Shown here piece after piece: positions 35,801-46,099 of a stretch of DNA of 64,000 nt (its first letter is position 1; each line of letters starts with the position of its first letter). This DNA is from Lotus japonicus. Taxonomy: Eukaryota > Streptophyta > Magnoliopsida > Fabales > Fabaceae. A program made the translations under genes and the position numbers. Under the pieces are notes generated by a model that saw nothing but the letters and a program-made list of their open reading frames with translations, was not told where the DNA came from and searched no databases. Location of the stretch: positions 22,858,369-22,922,368 of the forward strand of contig NC_080044.1 in assembly GCF_012489685.1 (NCBI RefSeq). Reading direction: 5' to 3'.

Positions 35801-35894
35801 GTTTTAGCTCTTGGAACATACGCCTTTCTCCTGTCATGTGACGCGAGCATCCACTGTCTAGATACCATGATTGGTGTTTCAGTGGAGCTATCAA
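32805..35894 (-). pseudogene. Ty1/copia pol of element B: protease, integrase, reverse transcriptase, RNase H
   Basis: One frame of about 1030 codons on the minus strand runs in the copia order. The protease has WYLDSGCSRHMTG. The integrase zinc region has WHRRLGHASMRKISQLSKL and CEACQKGK; its core has HIDLFGPV, RSDHGGEFEN and PQQNGVVERKN, which supply the D, D and E residues. The reverse transcriptase has [24 protein letters not shown] and the active-site YVDD. The RNase H has GYCDADYAGD, STSGNCQFLG and STVEAEYISAA. Four stops break it: at about 34239-34241 (in NDV-stop-SLVKKPE), two close together near 33620-33630 (after KYFLGI), and near 33461. The frame is +1 relative to gag, overlapping by about 100 bases. 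The protein is not made whole in this copy. Confidence 0.92.
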
Positions 35895-37707
35895 GGATAT
35901 CTACAACATAGATAATCTTGTCCTTAGGTACCCACTTTCTGGGTCCTTTCTTGTTAGTTACCCCAGAGGTTCTGATCACCTTGGGTGTCTCAACATGATA
36001 ATGTAAAAGAATTTTTGCATGATATTTAGACATGGAGAAAGATCCCTTTTTAAGAGGGGCTTTAGCAACTTTAGCAGGTAAAGGATCAGGCAATATGGTA
36101 CCAGAGGGAACAAAGCATTCATACAAAGATTTAGCTTTAGACACAGAGGGCTCATTTCTAATTGGTTTAGAATAGCCAATGCCATGCATTCCATTTCTGC
36201 TTACGCCATAGATCATTGAAGCCATTAAGCTTCTATCTACGCTTTTAGCCAGGAATCTTTGAAAAGACTTTTCATACTTAGATTCATTTCTACAATCAGA
36301 GGCATCACAAGCAACTATTTCTTCTAACTTAGTGATCTGGTTCTTAAGCACAGAGTTAGAATTGATCAAAGCATGATTATCATTTTTCAAATCAGAAATA
36401 ATTTTCTCATGTTCAGAAGGAGTCTTAGAAACAGCAGATAAGTTCTTTTTCAACTTCTTATGCTTAGATAATAAAGAGTTATACTTATCCATGATGTCAG
36501 ACAAAGCATGTTTCAGTTCAGAGGTTGAGAAAGAAGCGAATACCTCATTTTCATCGTCTGAGTTAGGATCTCCTTCTGATTCTGAGTCAGAGTCAACAGC
36601 TTCCTTTGACTCTGCTCCTTTGTCTTTGACAATAGCCATGAGTCCTTGGACTTCACCATCAGAGTCAACATCCTCTGACTCTGACTCATCAAATGTCACC
36701 ATCAGACTCTTCTTCGTCTTGAAGTGCTTCTTTGGCTTCTTGTCCTTCTTCAATTTTGGACAGTCACTTTTGTAGTGCCCAGATTCTTTGCACTCAAAGC
36801 ATGTGACTTCCTTAATTGATGACTTCTTCTGGCCTGAGGATTCAGACTTTCCTTTTGCCTTTCCAGAGCCTTTGTACTTGCTCTGCCTGTGCTTCCAGAT
36901 GCGGTTGAGTCTCTTGGAGATCAGAGTCAGCTCATCTTCATCAGAATCTTCTGATGCTTCTTCAGATTCTTCTGCTTCAGCTTGGAGAGCCTTTGACTTT
37001 TCAGCCTTAGCCTTCTCAGATTTGGATTTCAAGGCTATGGACTTTTTCCTCAGATCTTGCATCTCAGAGCGCTTCAGCTCATGGCATTTCAAAATGCTGA
37101 TGAGTTCTTCTAAACTCATATTCTCGACATCTCTCGTGAGCTCTATTGAAGTCACTAAAGGCATCCAGCTTTCAGGAAGACTCCTGAGAACCCTTATGAC
37201 ATGATCTTTTGTTGTGTAGCTCTTGTTGAGAGGTCTTATGCCAGCTACAAGCAACTGAAATCTGGAGAACATTTCTTCAATGGACTCATTTGGCTCCATG
37301 ATGAAGGATTCATATTTTTGGATCAAAGACAATGTCTTTGATTATTTGACTTTCTTGTCTCCTTCATGAGACATCTTCAGATATTAAAAAATGCCTTTTG
37401 CAAACTCACGATCTGTAATCTTCTGGTACTCTTCATAGGAAATAGCACTTAGAAGAATTGCTCTTGCTTTGTGATGTTGTGAGTACAACTTCTTTTGATC
37501 TGCAGTCATCTCTGACCTTGGGATCTTCTTGCCATCTGCATCGACTAGACGCTCATAGCCATCCATAATAATATCCCAGAGATCTGCATCGAAACCCAGA
37601 AAGAAACTTTCTAGTCTATCTTTCCAATATTCGAACCTTTGACCGTCGAACATGGGAGGCTTTGCATTGTAACCATATCTTTGAGTTTCACTGGTGGTGG
37701 CAGCCAT
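35797..37707 (-). pseudogene. Sirevirus-type gag of element B, with two stops
   Basis: The frame starts at an ATG at 37707 and runs to 35797 (about 637 codons). Two TAA stops interrupt it, at 37386-37384 and about 37344-37342, where the intact gag of C has Glu codons. The N-terminal gag core includes PMFDGQRFEYWKDRLESFF and DLWDIIMDGYERL. A lysine- and serine-rich region, the CCHC knuckle CFECKESGHYKSDC and a long acidic tail follow. The tail has a coiled-coil-like segment near 36330-36480. The last 98 bases overlap pol. Confidence 0.9.
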
Positions 37708-37765
37708 TGTTTTTCACACCGGCCCGGATCACTGAACACTGGTAGGTGTGGTAATCAGAACTTGC

Positions 37766-37777
37766 GCTCTGATACCA
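37766..37777 (-). promoter_or_regulatory. Primer binding site of element B
   Basis: On the minus strand this reads TGGTATCAGAGC, two bases inside the 5' LTR end at 37780. It is complementary to initiator tRNA-Met. Confidence 0.9.
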
Positions 37778-38923
37778 ATTGAAGGTATGAAAAACGGTAG
37801 AAAGGGGGGGTTTGAATAACGTTTTCAAGATAAAACTTCCACCTTAAAGATTTGAACAAATCTTTTCGAAAACTAAGTGCTAAAGATGAGAGATAAAAAA
37901 GCACACAAGGATTTTATCCTGGTTCACTTGATAAATCACTCAAGCTACTCCAGTCCACCCGTTAAGGTGATTTCTTCCTTCATAGAATGAAGGCAATCCA
38001 CTAATCAGGTAAGAGTTACAACTGCACTTGAAACCTACAAGTGACTAACAATTACACTGACTTAGCTCACACTAAGATTCACTCTCTTAGTCTTCTCTAG
38101 GATCCGATCAACCTTGATCTCCTAAAGGAACTAAACAAAATGTTTATCAGAGAAATGTTTACAAAAGATTTGCTTCTGAAAAGCTAATAGTAAACACAAT
38201 GAATTTCAAATGAAAGAATGCTTGAAGGTTTTTGAATATGGCTTATGCTTGTGTGAATTCTTCCAACCGCATCTTTCAATCTTCAGTCTCTATTTATACT
38301 CCAAGGATTAAGGTTTGAACGCTGCATGGAAATGCTACCGTTGGAGGGCAGTTCTGGAAATTCCAGCTTCTGCTGTGTCTGAGACTGTTAGGTAGGTCGT
38401 CAGGATAGTACTGTTGCTTTTGTACTTTGAAAGTGACTTGACCTTTAGACCTAGGAGACTTCTGATCAGGGGAATGCTTCATGTTGGAACTTGTGAAGCC
38501 GGTTGATCAGAGTCAGAGGGAAAGCACAGATCCTCTGACCGTTGTATCTTCTGATTCTGAACTCAGAGGGAAGTACATGGTCTTCAGAGTTTCTTGCTTA
38601 TGGACATCAGAGTTTCCACTATTCAGCTTCTGGATCTTCAGAGTCTTCTACACCATCAGAACATCTGAGCCTTCAGTGTTTCTTGGTTGTCAGAACTTCT
38701 GGATCTTCAGAGCTTCTAGTGACTGAGTCCACATCAGAGTTTGTGTAGCTTCAGAACTTCTGAAGCTTTTCCACTGTTCATATTGAACATGGTCAATGCG
38801 AAAGCGTTGCTTGGATCACTCTTTATGCACAGTGCTTCAGATTTGTGTGGGATTGAATTGAGGTCAGAGCCTGTAAATAGCACACTCAGAAAAACACGTT
38901 AGAGTACCATAATTGTTCATATC

Positions 38924-38928
38924 AAAAG
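38924..38928. repeat. Target site duplication AAAAG of element C (left copy)
   Basis: AAAAG here is repeated at 43434-43438 after the 3' LTR of C. The uninterrupted site is visible in the 3' LTR of B near 13636. Confidence 0.9.
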
Positions 38929-40187
38929 TGTAAGATCAAGATTTGGTCATGTGGTACAACTCTATGTTTTGATGATAACAAGTATTTATTTGTGGATGAA
39001 CAACTATGATACTCTAATGTTTGTCTTGAGTGTTTTGACAAACAGGTTCTGATTCTGACACCAGAAGATATATTCGTCAGAAGTTCTGAAGATCAGAGGA
39101 TCTGAGGATCAGAGGATCTGAAGATCAGAGGATCTGAGGATCAGAGGATCTGAAGATCAGAGGATCTGAGGATCAGAGGATCTGAAGATCAGAGGATCTG
39201 AAGATCAGAGGATCTGAGGATCAGAGGATCAGAGGATCAGAAGATCAGAGGATCAGAAGATCTGAGGATCAGAAGATCTGAAGACCAGAAGCTCTGAGGG
39301 ACCAGAGGCTCTGAAGGTCCAGAAGCTCTGAAGGTCCAGAAGCAGAAGTTACGAAGGTCCCAAGCATCCCTCTGACTCTGATCACCAAGCTTCACAAGTT
39401 CCAACACGAAGCATAACTCTGATCAGAAGTCATTGGTTAAAGGCAAATGTCTCTATCAAGAAGTACAAGAGCAGTGTACTATTCTGAAAAGCCTACCTAC
39501 CAAGGTTCAGCCACAGCAGGTTCTGGAAGTTCCAGAAATGCCCTCCAACGGTCATATTCTCTCAACAGAAATATCCTTTGCACCTTGGACTATAAAAGGC
39601 TGAAGAAAAGAAGAAAGCTATTAGAGAGAGATCAAGAGCTGCAATACAAGAAAAGATTCAAGCTTCTACTTTCTTCATCTGTTCTTATTTAGTTTACACT
39701 CAGCTTATTTAGAAGCAAACCTTTGTAAACACCAACCTCAAACAGTTGTTTGATTTTCCTTAAGGGACCGGGTAGGTCAGTATCCTTAAGAAGACTAAGA
39801 GAGTGAATCTTAGTGGTGATTCCTTTAGGAGATCAAGGTTGATCGGATCCTAGAGAAGACTAAGAGAGTGAATCTTAGTGTGAGCTAAGTCAGTGTATTG
39901 TTAGTCACTTGTAGGTTTCAAGTGCAGTTGTAACAATTATCTGATTAGTGGATTGCCTTCATTCTAAGAAGGAAGAAATCACCTTAACGGGTGGACTGGA
40001 TTAGCTTGAGGGATTTATCAAGTGAACCAGGATAAAATACTTGTGTGCTTCTCTCTTCTCTCTATCTTTATCCGCTGCACCATCTATCGTAGAGAAACCG
40101 AAAAGATTTACTTTAAATCTTAAGGGGAAAGTTTTTATTTTGAAAACGCTATTCAACCCCCCCTTCTAGTCGTTTTTCACACCTTCA
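38929..40187 (+). mobile_element. 5' LTR of element C
   Basis: This 1259-bp LTR begins TGTAAGATCAAGATTTGG and ends CACACCTTCA. It contains the 16-bp array (39070-39290) and a TATAAAAGG box at 39591-39599. Confidence 0.95.
39070..39290 (+). repeat. 16-bp tandem array in the 5' LTR of C
   Basis: About 13 units of the type GATCAGAGGATCTGAG (or ...TGAA) run head to tail, followed by related degenerate units up to about 39350. The 3' LTR has the same array with one additional unit. Confidence 0.92.
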
Positions 40188-40189
40188 AT

Positions 40190-40201
40190 TGGTATCAGAG
40201 C
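40190..40201 (+). promoter_or_regulatory. Primer binding site of element C
   Basis: TGGTATCAGAGC, complementary to initiator tRNA-Met, lies two bases after the 5' LTR end (40187). Confidence 0.9.
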
Positions 40202-40261
40202 GCAAGTTCTGATTACCACACTTAACAGTGTTCAGTAGATCCGGGCCAGTGTGAAAAACTC

Positions 40262-41479
40262 ATGGATTCCACCACTACTACAAGCAAATATCAATACAGT
40301 GCAAGACCACCTATCTTTGATGGTCAGAGATTTGATTTCTGGAAAGACAGAATCAAAAGCTTCTTTCTTGGCTTTGATCCTGATCTTTGGGATTTTGTTG
40401 TTGATGGCTACACCCCTCCTGTTGATGTACATGGTGTAAAGATCCCAAGGAAGAAGATGAGTGAAGATCAAAAGAAGGAATTCAGAGATCATCACCGATC
40501 AAGAGCTATTCTGCAAAGTGCCATTTCATATGAAGAATATGAGAAAATTACTGATCGTGATTCCGCCAAGGGCATCTTTGAATCCTTGAAGATGTCTCAT
40601 GAAGGAAACAAGAAAGTGAAAGAATCAAAGGCACTGTCTTTGATCCAGAAATATGAATCCTTCCAAATAGAACCTGACGAATCCATTGAGGATATGTTTT
40701 CCAGATTCCAGTTGATTATTGCTGGAATAAGACCCCTCAGCAATAGCTACACCACTGTGGATCATGTCATGAGGATCCTTAGAGGTCTTCCTGAAAGCTG
40801 GATGCCTTTGATAACTTCCTTGGAGCTAACTAGAGATGTTGAGCAGATGAGTTTGGAAGAACTCATAAGCATACTGAAGTGTCATGAACTAAAGCGTGCT
40901 GAACATCAGGATCAGAAGAAGAAGTCTATAGCCATGAAATCCAAATCTGAAAAGGCTAAGGTTGAGAAGTCAAAGGCTCTTCAAGCTGAAGAAGAAGAAT
41001 CTGAAGAAGCATCAGAAGATTCTGATGAAGATGAGCTGACTCTGATCTCCAAGAGACTCAACCGCATCTGGAAGCACAGGCAGAGCAAGTTCAAAGGCTC
41101 TGGAAAGGCAAAAGGAAAGTATGAGTCCTCAGGCCAGAAGAAGTCTTCAATCAAGGAAGTCACATGTTTTGAATGCAAAGAATCTGGGCACTACAAAAGT
41201 GATTGTCCAAAGTTGAAGAAAGACAAGAAGCCAAAGAAGCACTTCAAGACCAAGAAGAGTCTGATGGTGACATTCGATGAATCAGAGTCAGAGGATGTTG
41301 ACTCTGATGGTGAAGTCCAAGGACTCATGGCCATTGTCAAAGACAAAGGATCAGAGTCAAAGGAAGCTGTTGACTCTGACTCAGAATCAGAAGGAGATCC
41401 TAACTCAGACGATGAAAATGAGTGGATGCAGGCAACACATGACGGGAGAAAGGCATATGTCCCAAGATCCAAAACTTGA
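40262..41479 (+). CDS. Sirevirus-type gag protein of element C
   Basis: This intact ORF of 405 codons starts at an ATG about 60 bases after the primer binding site. The gag core (residues about 15-215) has PPIFDGQRFDFWKDRIKSFF, DLWDFVVDGY, a SAISYEEYEKITD segment and FSRFQLIIAGIRPL. A lysine-rich region and the CCHC knuckle CFECKESGHYKSDC (about residues 300-313) follow, then an acidic tail. After NSDDENE the frame jumps to WMQATHDGRKAYVPRSKT, which corresponds to the last residues of gag in B. The deletion is therefore in frame and keeps the natural gag end. By comparison with B it removes the coiled-coil part of gag. It is the only unbroken Sirevirus gag in the window. Confidence 0.9.
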   Translation: MDSTTTTSKYQYSARPPIFDGQRFDFWKDRIKSFFLGFDPDLWDFVVDGYTPPVDVHGVKIPRKKMSEDQKKEFRDHHRSRAILQSAISYEEYEKITDRDSAKGIFESLKMSHEGNKKVKESKALSLIQKYESFQIEPDESIEDMFSRFQLIIAGIRPLSNSYTTVDHVMRILRGLPESWMPLITSLELTRDVEQMSLEELISILKCHELKRAEHQDQKKKSIAMKSKSEKAKVEKSKALQAEEEESEEASEDSDEDELTLISKRLNRIWKHRQSKFKGSGKAKGKYESSGQKKSSIKEVTCFECKESGHYKSDCPKLKKDKKPKKHFKTKKSLMVTFDESESEDVDSDGEVQGLMAIVKDKGSESKEAVDSDSESEGDPNSDDENEWMQATHDGRKAYVPRSKT

Positions 41480-42151
41480 ACCTGAAGGTAAAGTTGATCT
41501 TGGAGGCATCAGTAGAGTAAGATTTGGTCAAGTCAAAGCTAGCTGAAAAAGCTTGCAGAGATGAGCATGACCGTTTCAGAAAGAAACAAAGACTCAGAAC
41601 TTGTCAAACCAGAAGCAACAACATCAGAAGATGCTACTACAACTTCTGACTTGCGTCATCAGAAGAAGAGTAGGTTCATAGCTTTTCATTCTGAAGCATC
41701 TGAAGATGGAATTTTTTTCAGAATGGAGATGTCACCAGAACCTCTGGACTTTGACACTTCTGCTCTCATCAGAAGATATGCTAATCAGAAGCCAAGTATC
41801 CCTTGGTATTCCTTCTGAGGGGGAGTATTTCGTCTTATGCTCTTACTATTTTTTTCCCACCTTCATTCTTTTTGCTTATGACAAAAAGGGGGAGAACTGA
41901 TAGTATCTTGACAACTCCTATATTATTTAGCTCAGAATCTAGATATTACTAACGTTGATATTAAGTATTAGATTCAGAGGGAGCTTAGCTCAGAATCAAG
42001 CACGAGTCTTGGATTCAGAAGGAGCAAGAAAAACTATACACATCAGGATAAGTTTTAACTCTGATACCTTATACTCTGAGTGTATTCAGTTTATTTGTTT
42101 AGAGTTGTTCATCAAAATACATGGTTTTGTCATCATCAAAAAGGGGGAGAT
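41480..42151 (+). mobile_element. 3' tail of element C with several polypurine tracts
   Basis: The first 40 bases still match the protease region of B in the +1 frame (PEGKVDLGG) and then break off, marking a second deletion that removed the rest of pol. An 85-codon frame at 41561-41818 (Glu/Ser-rich, ending PSIPWYSF) has no counterpart I can recognise in B. Polypurine tracts occur at 41817-41828 (GAGGGGGAGT), 41882-41894 (CAAAAAGGGGGAG) and directly before the 3' LTR (AAAAAGGGGGAGATTG). Confidence 0.75.
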
Positions 42152-43433
42152 TGTAAGATCAAGATTTGGTCATGTGGTACAACTCTATGTTTTGATGATA
42201 ACAAGTATTTATTTGTGGATGAACAACTATGATACTCTAATGTTTGTCTTGAGTGTTTTGACAAACAGGTTCTGATTCTGACACCAGAAGATATATTCGT
42301 CAGAAGTTCTGAAGATCAGAGGATCTGAGGATCAGAGGATCTGAAGATCAGAGGATCTGAGGATCAGAGGATCTGAAGATCAGAGGATCTGAGGATCAGA
42401 GGATCTGAGGATCAGAGGATCTGAAGATCAGAGGATCTGAAGATCAGAGGATCTGAGGATCAGAGGATCAGAGGATCAGAAGATCAGAGGATCAGAAGAT
42501 CTGAGGATCAGAAGATCTGAAGACCAGAAGCTCTGAGGGACCAGAGGCTCTGAAGGTCCAGAAGCTCTGAAGGTCCAGAAGCAGAAGTTACGAAGGTCAG
42601 AGGATCCAAGCATCCCTCTGACTCTGATCACCAAGCTTCACAAGTTCCAACACGAAGCATAACTCTGATCAGAAGTCATTGGTTAAAGGCAAATGTCTCT
42701 ATCAAGAAGTACAAGAGCAGTGTACTATTCTGAAAAGCCTACCTACCAAGGTTCAGCCACAGCAGGTTCTGGAAGTTCCAGAAATGCCCTCCAACGGTCA
42801 TATTCTCTCAACAGAAATATCCTTTGCACCTTGGACTATAAAAGGCTGAAGAAAAAAAGAAAGCTATTAGAGAGAGATCAAGAGCTGCAATACAAGAAAA
42901 GATTCAAGCTTCTACTTTCTTCATCTGTTCTTATTTAGTTTACACTCAGCTTATTTAGAAGCAAACCTTTGTAAACACCAACCTCAAACAGTTGTTTGAT
43001 TTTCCTTAAGTGACCGGGTAGGTCAGTATCCTTAAGAATACTAAGAGAGTGAATCTTAGTGGTGATTCCTTTAGGAGATCAAGGTTGATCGGATCCTAGA
43101 GAAGACTAAGAGAGTGAATCTTAGTGTGAGCTAAGTCAGTGTATTGTTAGTCACTTGTAGGTTTCAAGTGCAGTTGTAACAATTATCTGATTAGTGGATT
43201 GCCTTCATTCTAAGAAGGAAGAAATCACCTTAACGGGTGGACTGGATTAGCTTGAGGGATTTATCAAGTGAACCAGGATAAAATACTTGTGTGCTTCTCT
43301 CTTCTCTCTATCTTTATCCGCTGCACCATCTATCGTAGAGAAACCGAAAAGATTTACTTTAAATCTTAAGGGGAAAGTTTTTATTTTGAAAACGCTATTC
43401 AACCCCCCCTTCTAGTCGTTTTTCACACCTTCA
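42152..43433 (+). mobile_element. 3' LTR of element C
   Basis: This 1282-bp copy is 23 bp longer than the 5' LTR: one extra 16-bp unit in the array near 42400 and a 7-bp insertion near 42596. It is followed by the AAAAG duplication. Confidence 0.95.
42310..42535 (+). repeat. 16-bp tandem array in the 3' LTR of C
   Basis: This is the same GATCAGAGGATCTGAR array as in the 5' LTR, with one extra unit. The order of G and A variants otherwise agrees. Confidence 0.92.
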
Positions 43434-43497
43434 AAAAGGTTAACTTGTAATCATCAAAACATAGAGTTGTACTACTAGATCAAAACTTGATCTTACA

Positions 43498-43810
43498 TAA
43501 AGATGAAACACACACTATGTTTACCAACTTCATCACTCAAGTTCAGAAGGAGTTCCAAACTTCAGTGATTACTGTCAGAAGTGATCATGGTGGAGAATTT
43601 GAGAACAAAGCTTTTGAAGAATTGTTCAACTCCCAAGGAATCTCTCACAACTTCTCTTGTCCTCGCACTCCCCAACAAAATGGAGTTGTTGAAAGAAAGA
43701 ACATAACTCTTCAGGAGATGGCTCGCACCATGATGCAAGAATCAAGTATGGCCAAACATTTCTGCGCAGAAGCAATCAACACTGCTTGTTATATCCAGAA
43801 CAGAATTTCG
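43498..43810 (+). pseudogene. Element A pol, second part: rest of the integrase core
   Basis: The frame of the A integrase resumes after the TAAAG duplication (43498-43502) and carries the second catalytic Asp in VRSDHGGEFENKAF and the Glu in PQQNGVVERKN. It breaks off after CYIQNRIS at about 43809. The reverse transcriptase, RNase H and 3' LTR of A are missing, so A was truncated here by a deletion or rearrangement that joined it to the AT-rich DNA on the right. Confidence 0.88.
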
Positions 43811-44741
43811 TGCCTGCAAATTTTGGAATGTTAAATTAGCAACATTGTAATGTTTTCTCCCAAAAAAACAAAATTTGTCCTTTTTACTGCACAAATTATA
43901 TTAGTCTTAACTTTTCATGGTTGAATAAACTTTTCTGCTTTTCATGTGAGATTATAGTTACTTCTTGCTTGCTACCTAATATAATTTCTATTTTGTATTT
44001 TAGTATATAATTTCTTTTATGTTTAGCCACACCGATATATAATGTCTGGATCCGCCCATGTTGCATAACCCTCTAAATAAATAAATATTTATGAATGCTT
44101 CTCCTTTCTAAAAAAAACCCTTTCAATAAATTTTGAATTTAATTTCACTTTATATCTCTATTTTTATGCTGTTATATAATTAAATACAGTACATTATATA
44201 TATTATATTCAAATTTTTTATGATTATGAGTTTAGTCATGGTCAGTCTTCACTATTTAAACTACTAATTTTTTTCTAAAATCTCATTCGACTGTAAATAA
44301 GGGGAGATCGAGAATAGATTTTGAATTTTTACTTTTTGCTGAAAACACATTTTTTAATTCTTAATATATGAATTTAATGACTTCAATTTTCACACAACAT
44401 GGATCAAAGCATGGTTTGCACCAAAAAGAAAGCTTGTTTTATGTTAACGAAAATGAATATGTAAACATATACGTATTGACATTGTTTAATATATCAAATA
44501 TTCATTTTGAAGTGATATTATGAATATAAGATTTTTTTTGATGAAGATATATGAATATTAGATACGACTATTATATATATAACCAAATGGAATTCTACTT
44601 ACTATATAGAATAAAATTATGATTTAAATATTAGTTTAAATGGAGTGTGTTGTGCTTACACATTATAAGATAGACTTCATTTTCATTTATCAATTAATCA
44701 TTCACTCATGCAAAAGAGGTGTAAAGCAATCCAAAGTTTAT
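43811..44741. other. AT-rich sequence with no recognised feature
   Basis: Nothing gene-like is visible. The base composition changes sharply from the retrotransposon block to very AT-rich DNA at the end of element A. Confidence 0.6.
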
Positions 44742-44755
44742 ATCGATTAAACACT

Positions 44756-44890
44756 TTTTTCCTTTTAAAAAAAAACTTTTTTAGGTACATTGAAAAACCA
44801 AATTGCATCATCAAATGATTGATCCTTAGACCCCCTTCATCTAATCTATATGCTCTATAACTCTTACCACTTGAGCTATCACTCGGAGAC
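44756..44890 (-). mobile_element. tRNA-derived SINE with 14-bp target duplication
   Basis: On the minus strand the element starts GTCTCCGAGTGATAGC and contains TAGCTCAAGTGG, a good polymerase III A box, then GGATCAATC, a plausible degenerate B box about 50 bases later, and ends in an A-rich tail (TTTTAAAAGGAAAAA). It is flanked by ATCGATTAAACACT at 44742-44755 and 44891-44904. Length (135 bp), internal promoter and duplication all fit a plant SINE. Confidence 0.8.
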
Positions 44891-45094
44891 ATCGATTAAA
44901 CACTAATAAAGAACCAAAAAATTATGAAACTATACACGTGTCCACTTTGACTTGCGTACATTTTTTTATACCTGCAAAATGCAATGCACAATGTTGAAAA
45001 TTAGATTATGTGAAGTAATGTACATTTGAAAATCAGATAAATTGAAGTGCAAACTTCTCAAAGAGCACTATTACTAATTTATATACACACATCT

Positions 45095-45496
45095 AAGGCA
45101 AATAGTTATAGAGAAAAGTGTTAGTGGAGAATTTTTTTGGCATTGATATCAAAGTTTATGCTAAAACCTCCAGCTTTAATTTTTAATGATTAAAATTAAT
45201 TTTACTTAATATTTCTATAAATCCAAAATAATCACTAATCAGTCAGGTCCTATGGAATTCCCTAAATAAATACTACAACTAATAAAGAGTTCCGGATATA
45301 GAATCCTAATAACTAACCACTAAAGTCTAAAAGTCTTTAAACAAACTCATTAATGCTCAGATTAGAACATAAATTGTCATTTAAATGTTCAATTTCTATG
45401 TAAGGCAAATAATTGTAGGGAAAAGGATCAGTGGAAAATTTTTTTTTGGCACTGATTACAAATTTATTGCTAAAACCCCCAGCTTTAACTTTAAAG
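45095..45496. repeat. Pair of about 90-bp direct repeats
   Basis: The segments 45095-45185 and 45402-45496 are similar, sharing AAGGCAAATA, GTGGA, TTTTTTTGGCA and CTAAAACC followed by CCAGCTTTAA. The spacing is about 307 bp. I cannot assign them to a known family. Confidence 0.55.
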
Positions 45497-46099
45497 GATT
45501 GAGACTTGAGATGAATATTAATCAATATATTCGGGTGCACCTTAGTACCTTCTCATAGTTCTCATATACTACTGCTGTAAGCCTTCATCTACTATCTCTT
45601 TGGATTCTTATCTCTGACTAACATATTATACATCTAAAAAATCATAAATACCTTTTTCATCCAATAAGATTTTGCTATTTTGGATAAGCTATATCATGTA
45701 AATCAGCTATAAAATGTGAAACTGGTTAAATTGGATCCAAAACTCCCCTGCAACATTTGCTAGTAGTTAGTATGCATTATGAAGGATTTAGTCATGCTTT
45801 GGCTTTGTCTCAGGAACTGCATTGAATCTGAGCTCTACTCACTCTTCATTTTGTTTGTAAATCTTCCTTCAAAACATAATAATCTCACCAACTCAAATGT
45901 AATATTTCAAAATAATGAGATTGATTTTTTTATTAAAACTTTCAGTTTTGGAAATTCAATTGGTGATAGGAAATGAACAAATCATTTTCAGGAATTAAAT
46001 ATGAGACATAAAAACCAATTTTACCATCAAAACTGATGCCTTTTGCTGATGAGATTCGATTTAGGTGACTAATCTGAAAGATTGTCTTACTATCTTGAA

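Larger units (their letters stand above)
38929..43433 (+). mobile_element. Element C: gag-only Sirevirus derivative
   Basis: This 4.5-kb plus-strand element consists of a 5' LTR (38929-40187), primer binding site, intact gag (405 codons), a 0.67-kb tail with multiple polypurine tracts, and a 3' LTR (42152-43433). Integrase, reverse transcriptase, RNase H and the envelope-like ORF are all absent. The LTRs differ by about three substitutions plus two length changes, so insertion is recent. Comparison with B shows two internal deletions, described under the gag entry. It must depend on enzymes from a full-length relative. Confidence 0.92.
12488..43497 (-). mobile_element. Element B: Sirevirus-type Ty1/copia retrotransposon carrying three nested insertions
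   Basis: This minus-oriented element spans 31 kb, of which about 12 kb is its own. Read on the minus strand the order is 5' LTR (43497-43439 joined to 38928-37780), primer binding site, gag, pol (protease, integrase, reverse transcriptase, RNase H), an envelope-like ORF, a short ORF on the opposite strand, a region with several polypurine tracts, and the 3' LTR (13697-12488). The copia domain order, the envelope-like ORF after pol and the multiple polypurine tracts are Sirevirus hallmarks. The two LTRs (1210 and about 1208 bp) differ at about 14 bases plus one G-run length by my count, roughly 1.2 percent. Gag has two stops and pol four, so it is not autonomous. Confidence 0.9.
37780..43497 (-). 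mobile_element. 5' LTR of element B, split by element C
   Basis: The LTR lies at 37780-38928 and 43439-43497 on either side of element C and totals about 1208 bp, matching the 1210-bp 3' LTR at 12488-13697. The outer end is followed by the TAAAG duplication at 43498-43502. Confidence 0.92.

Noticed and set aside
36491..37204. Ser-rich plus-strand frames opposite gag of B (and 40981-41472 opposite gag of C)
   Set aside because: They are antisense shadows of the acidic Ser/Glu-rich gag tail.
39070..39350. CRISPR-like appearance of the 16-bp array
   Set aside because: Units are head to tail without unique spacers, and the DNA is a plant retrotransposon LTR.
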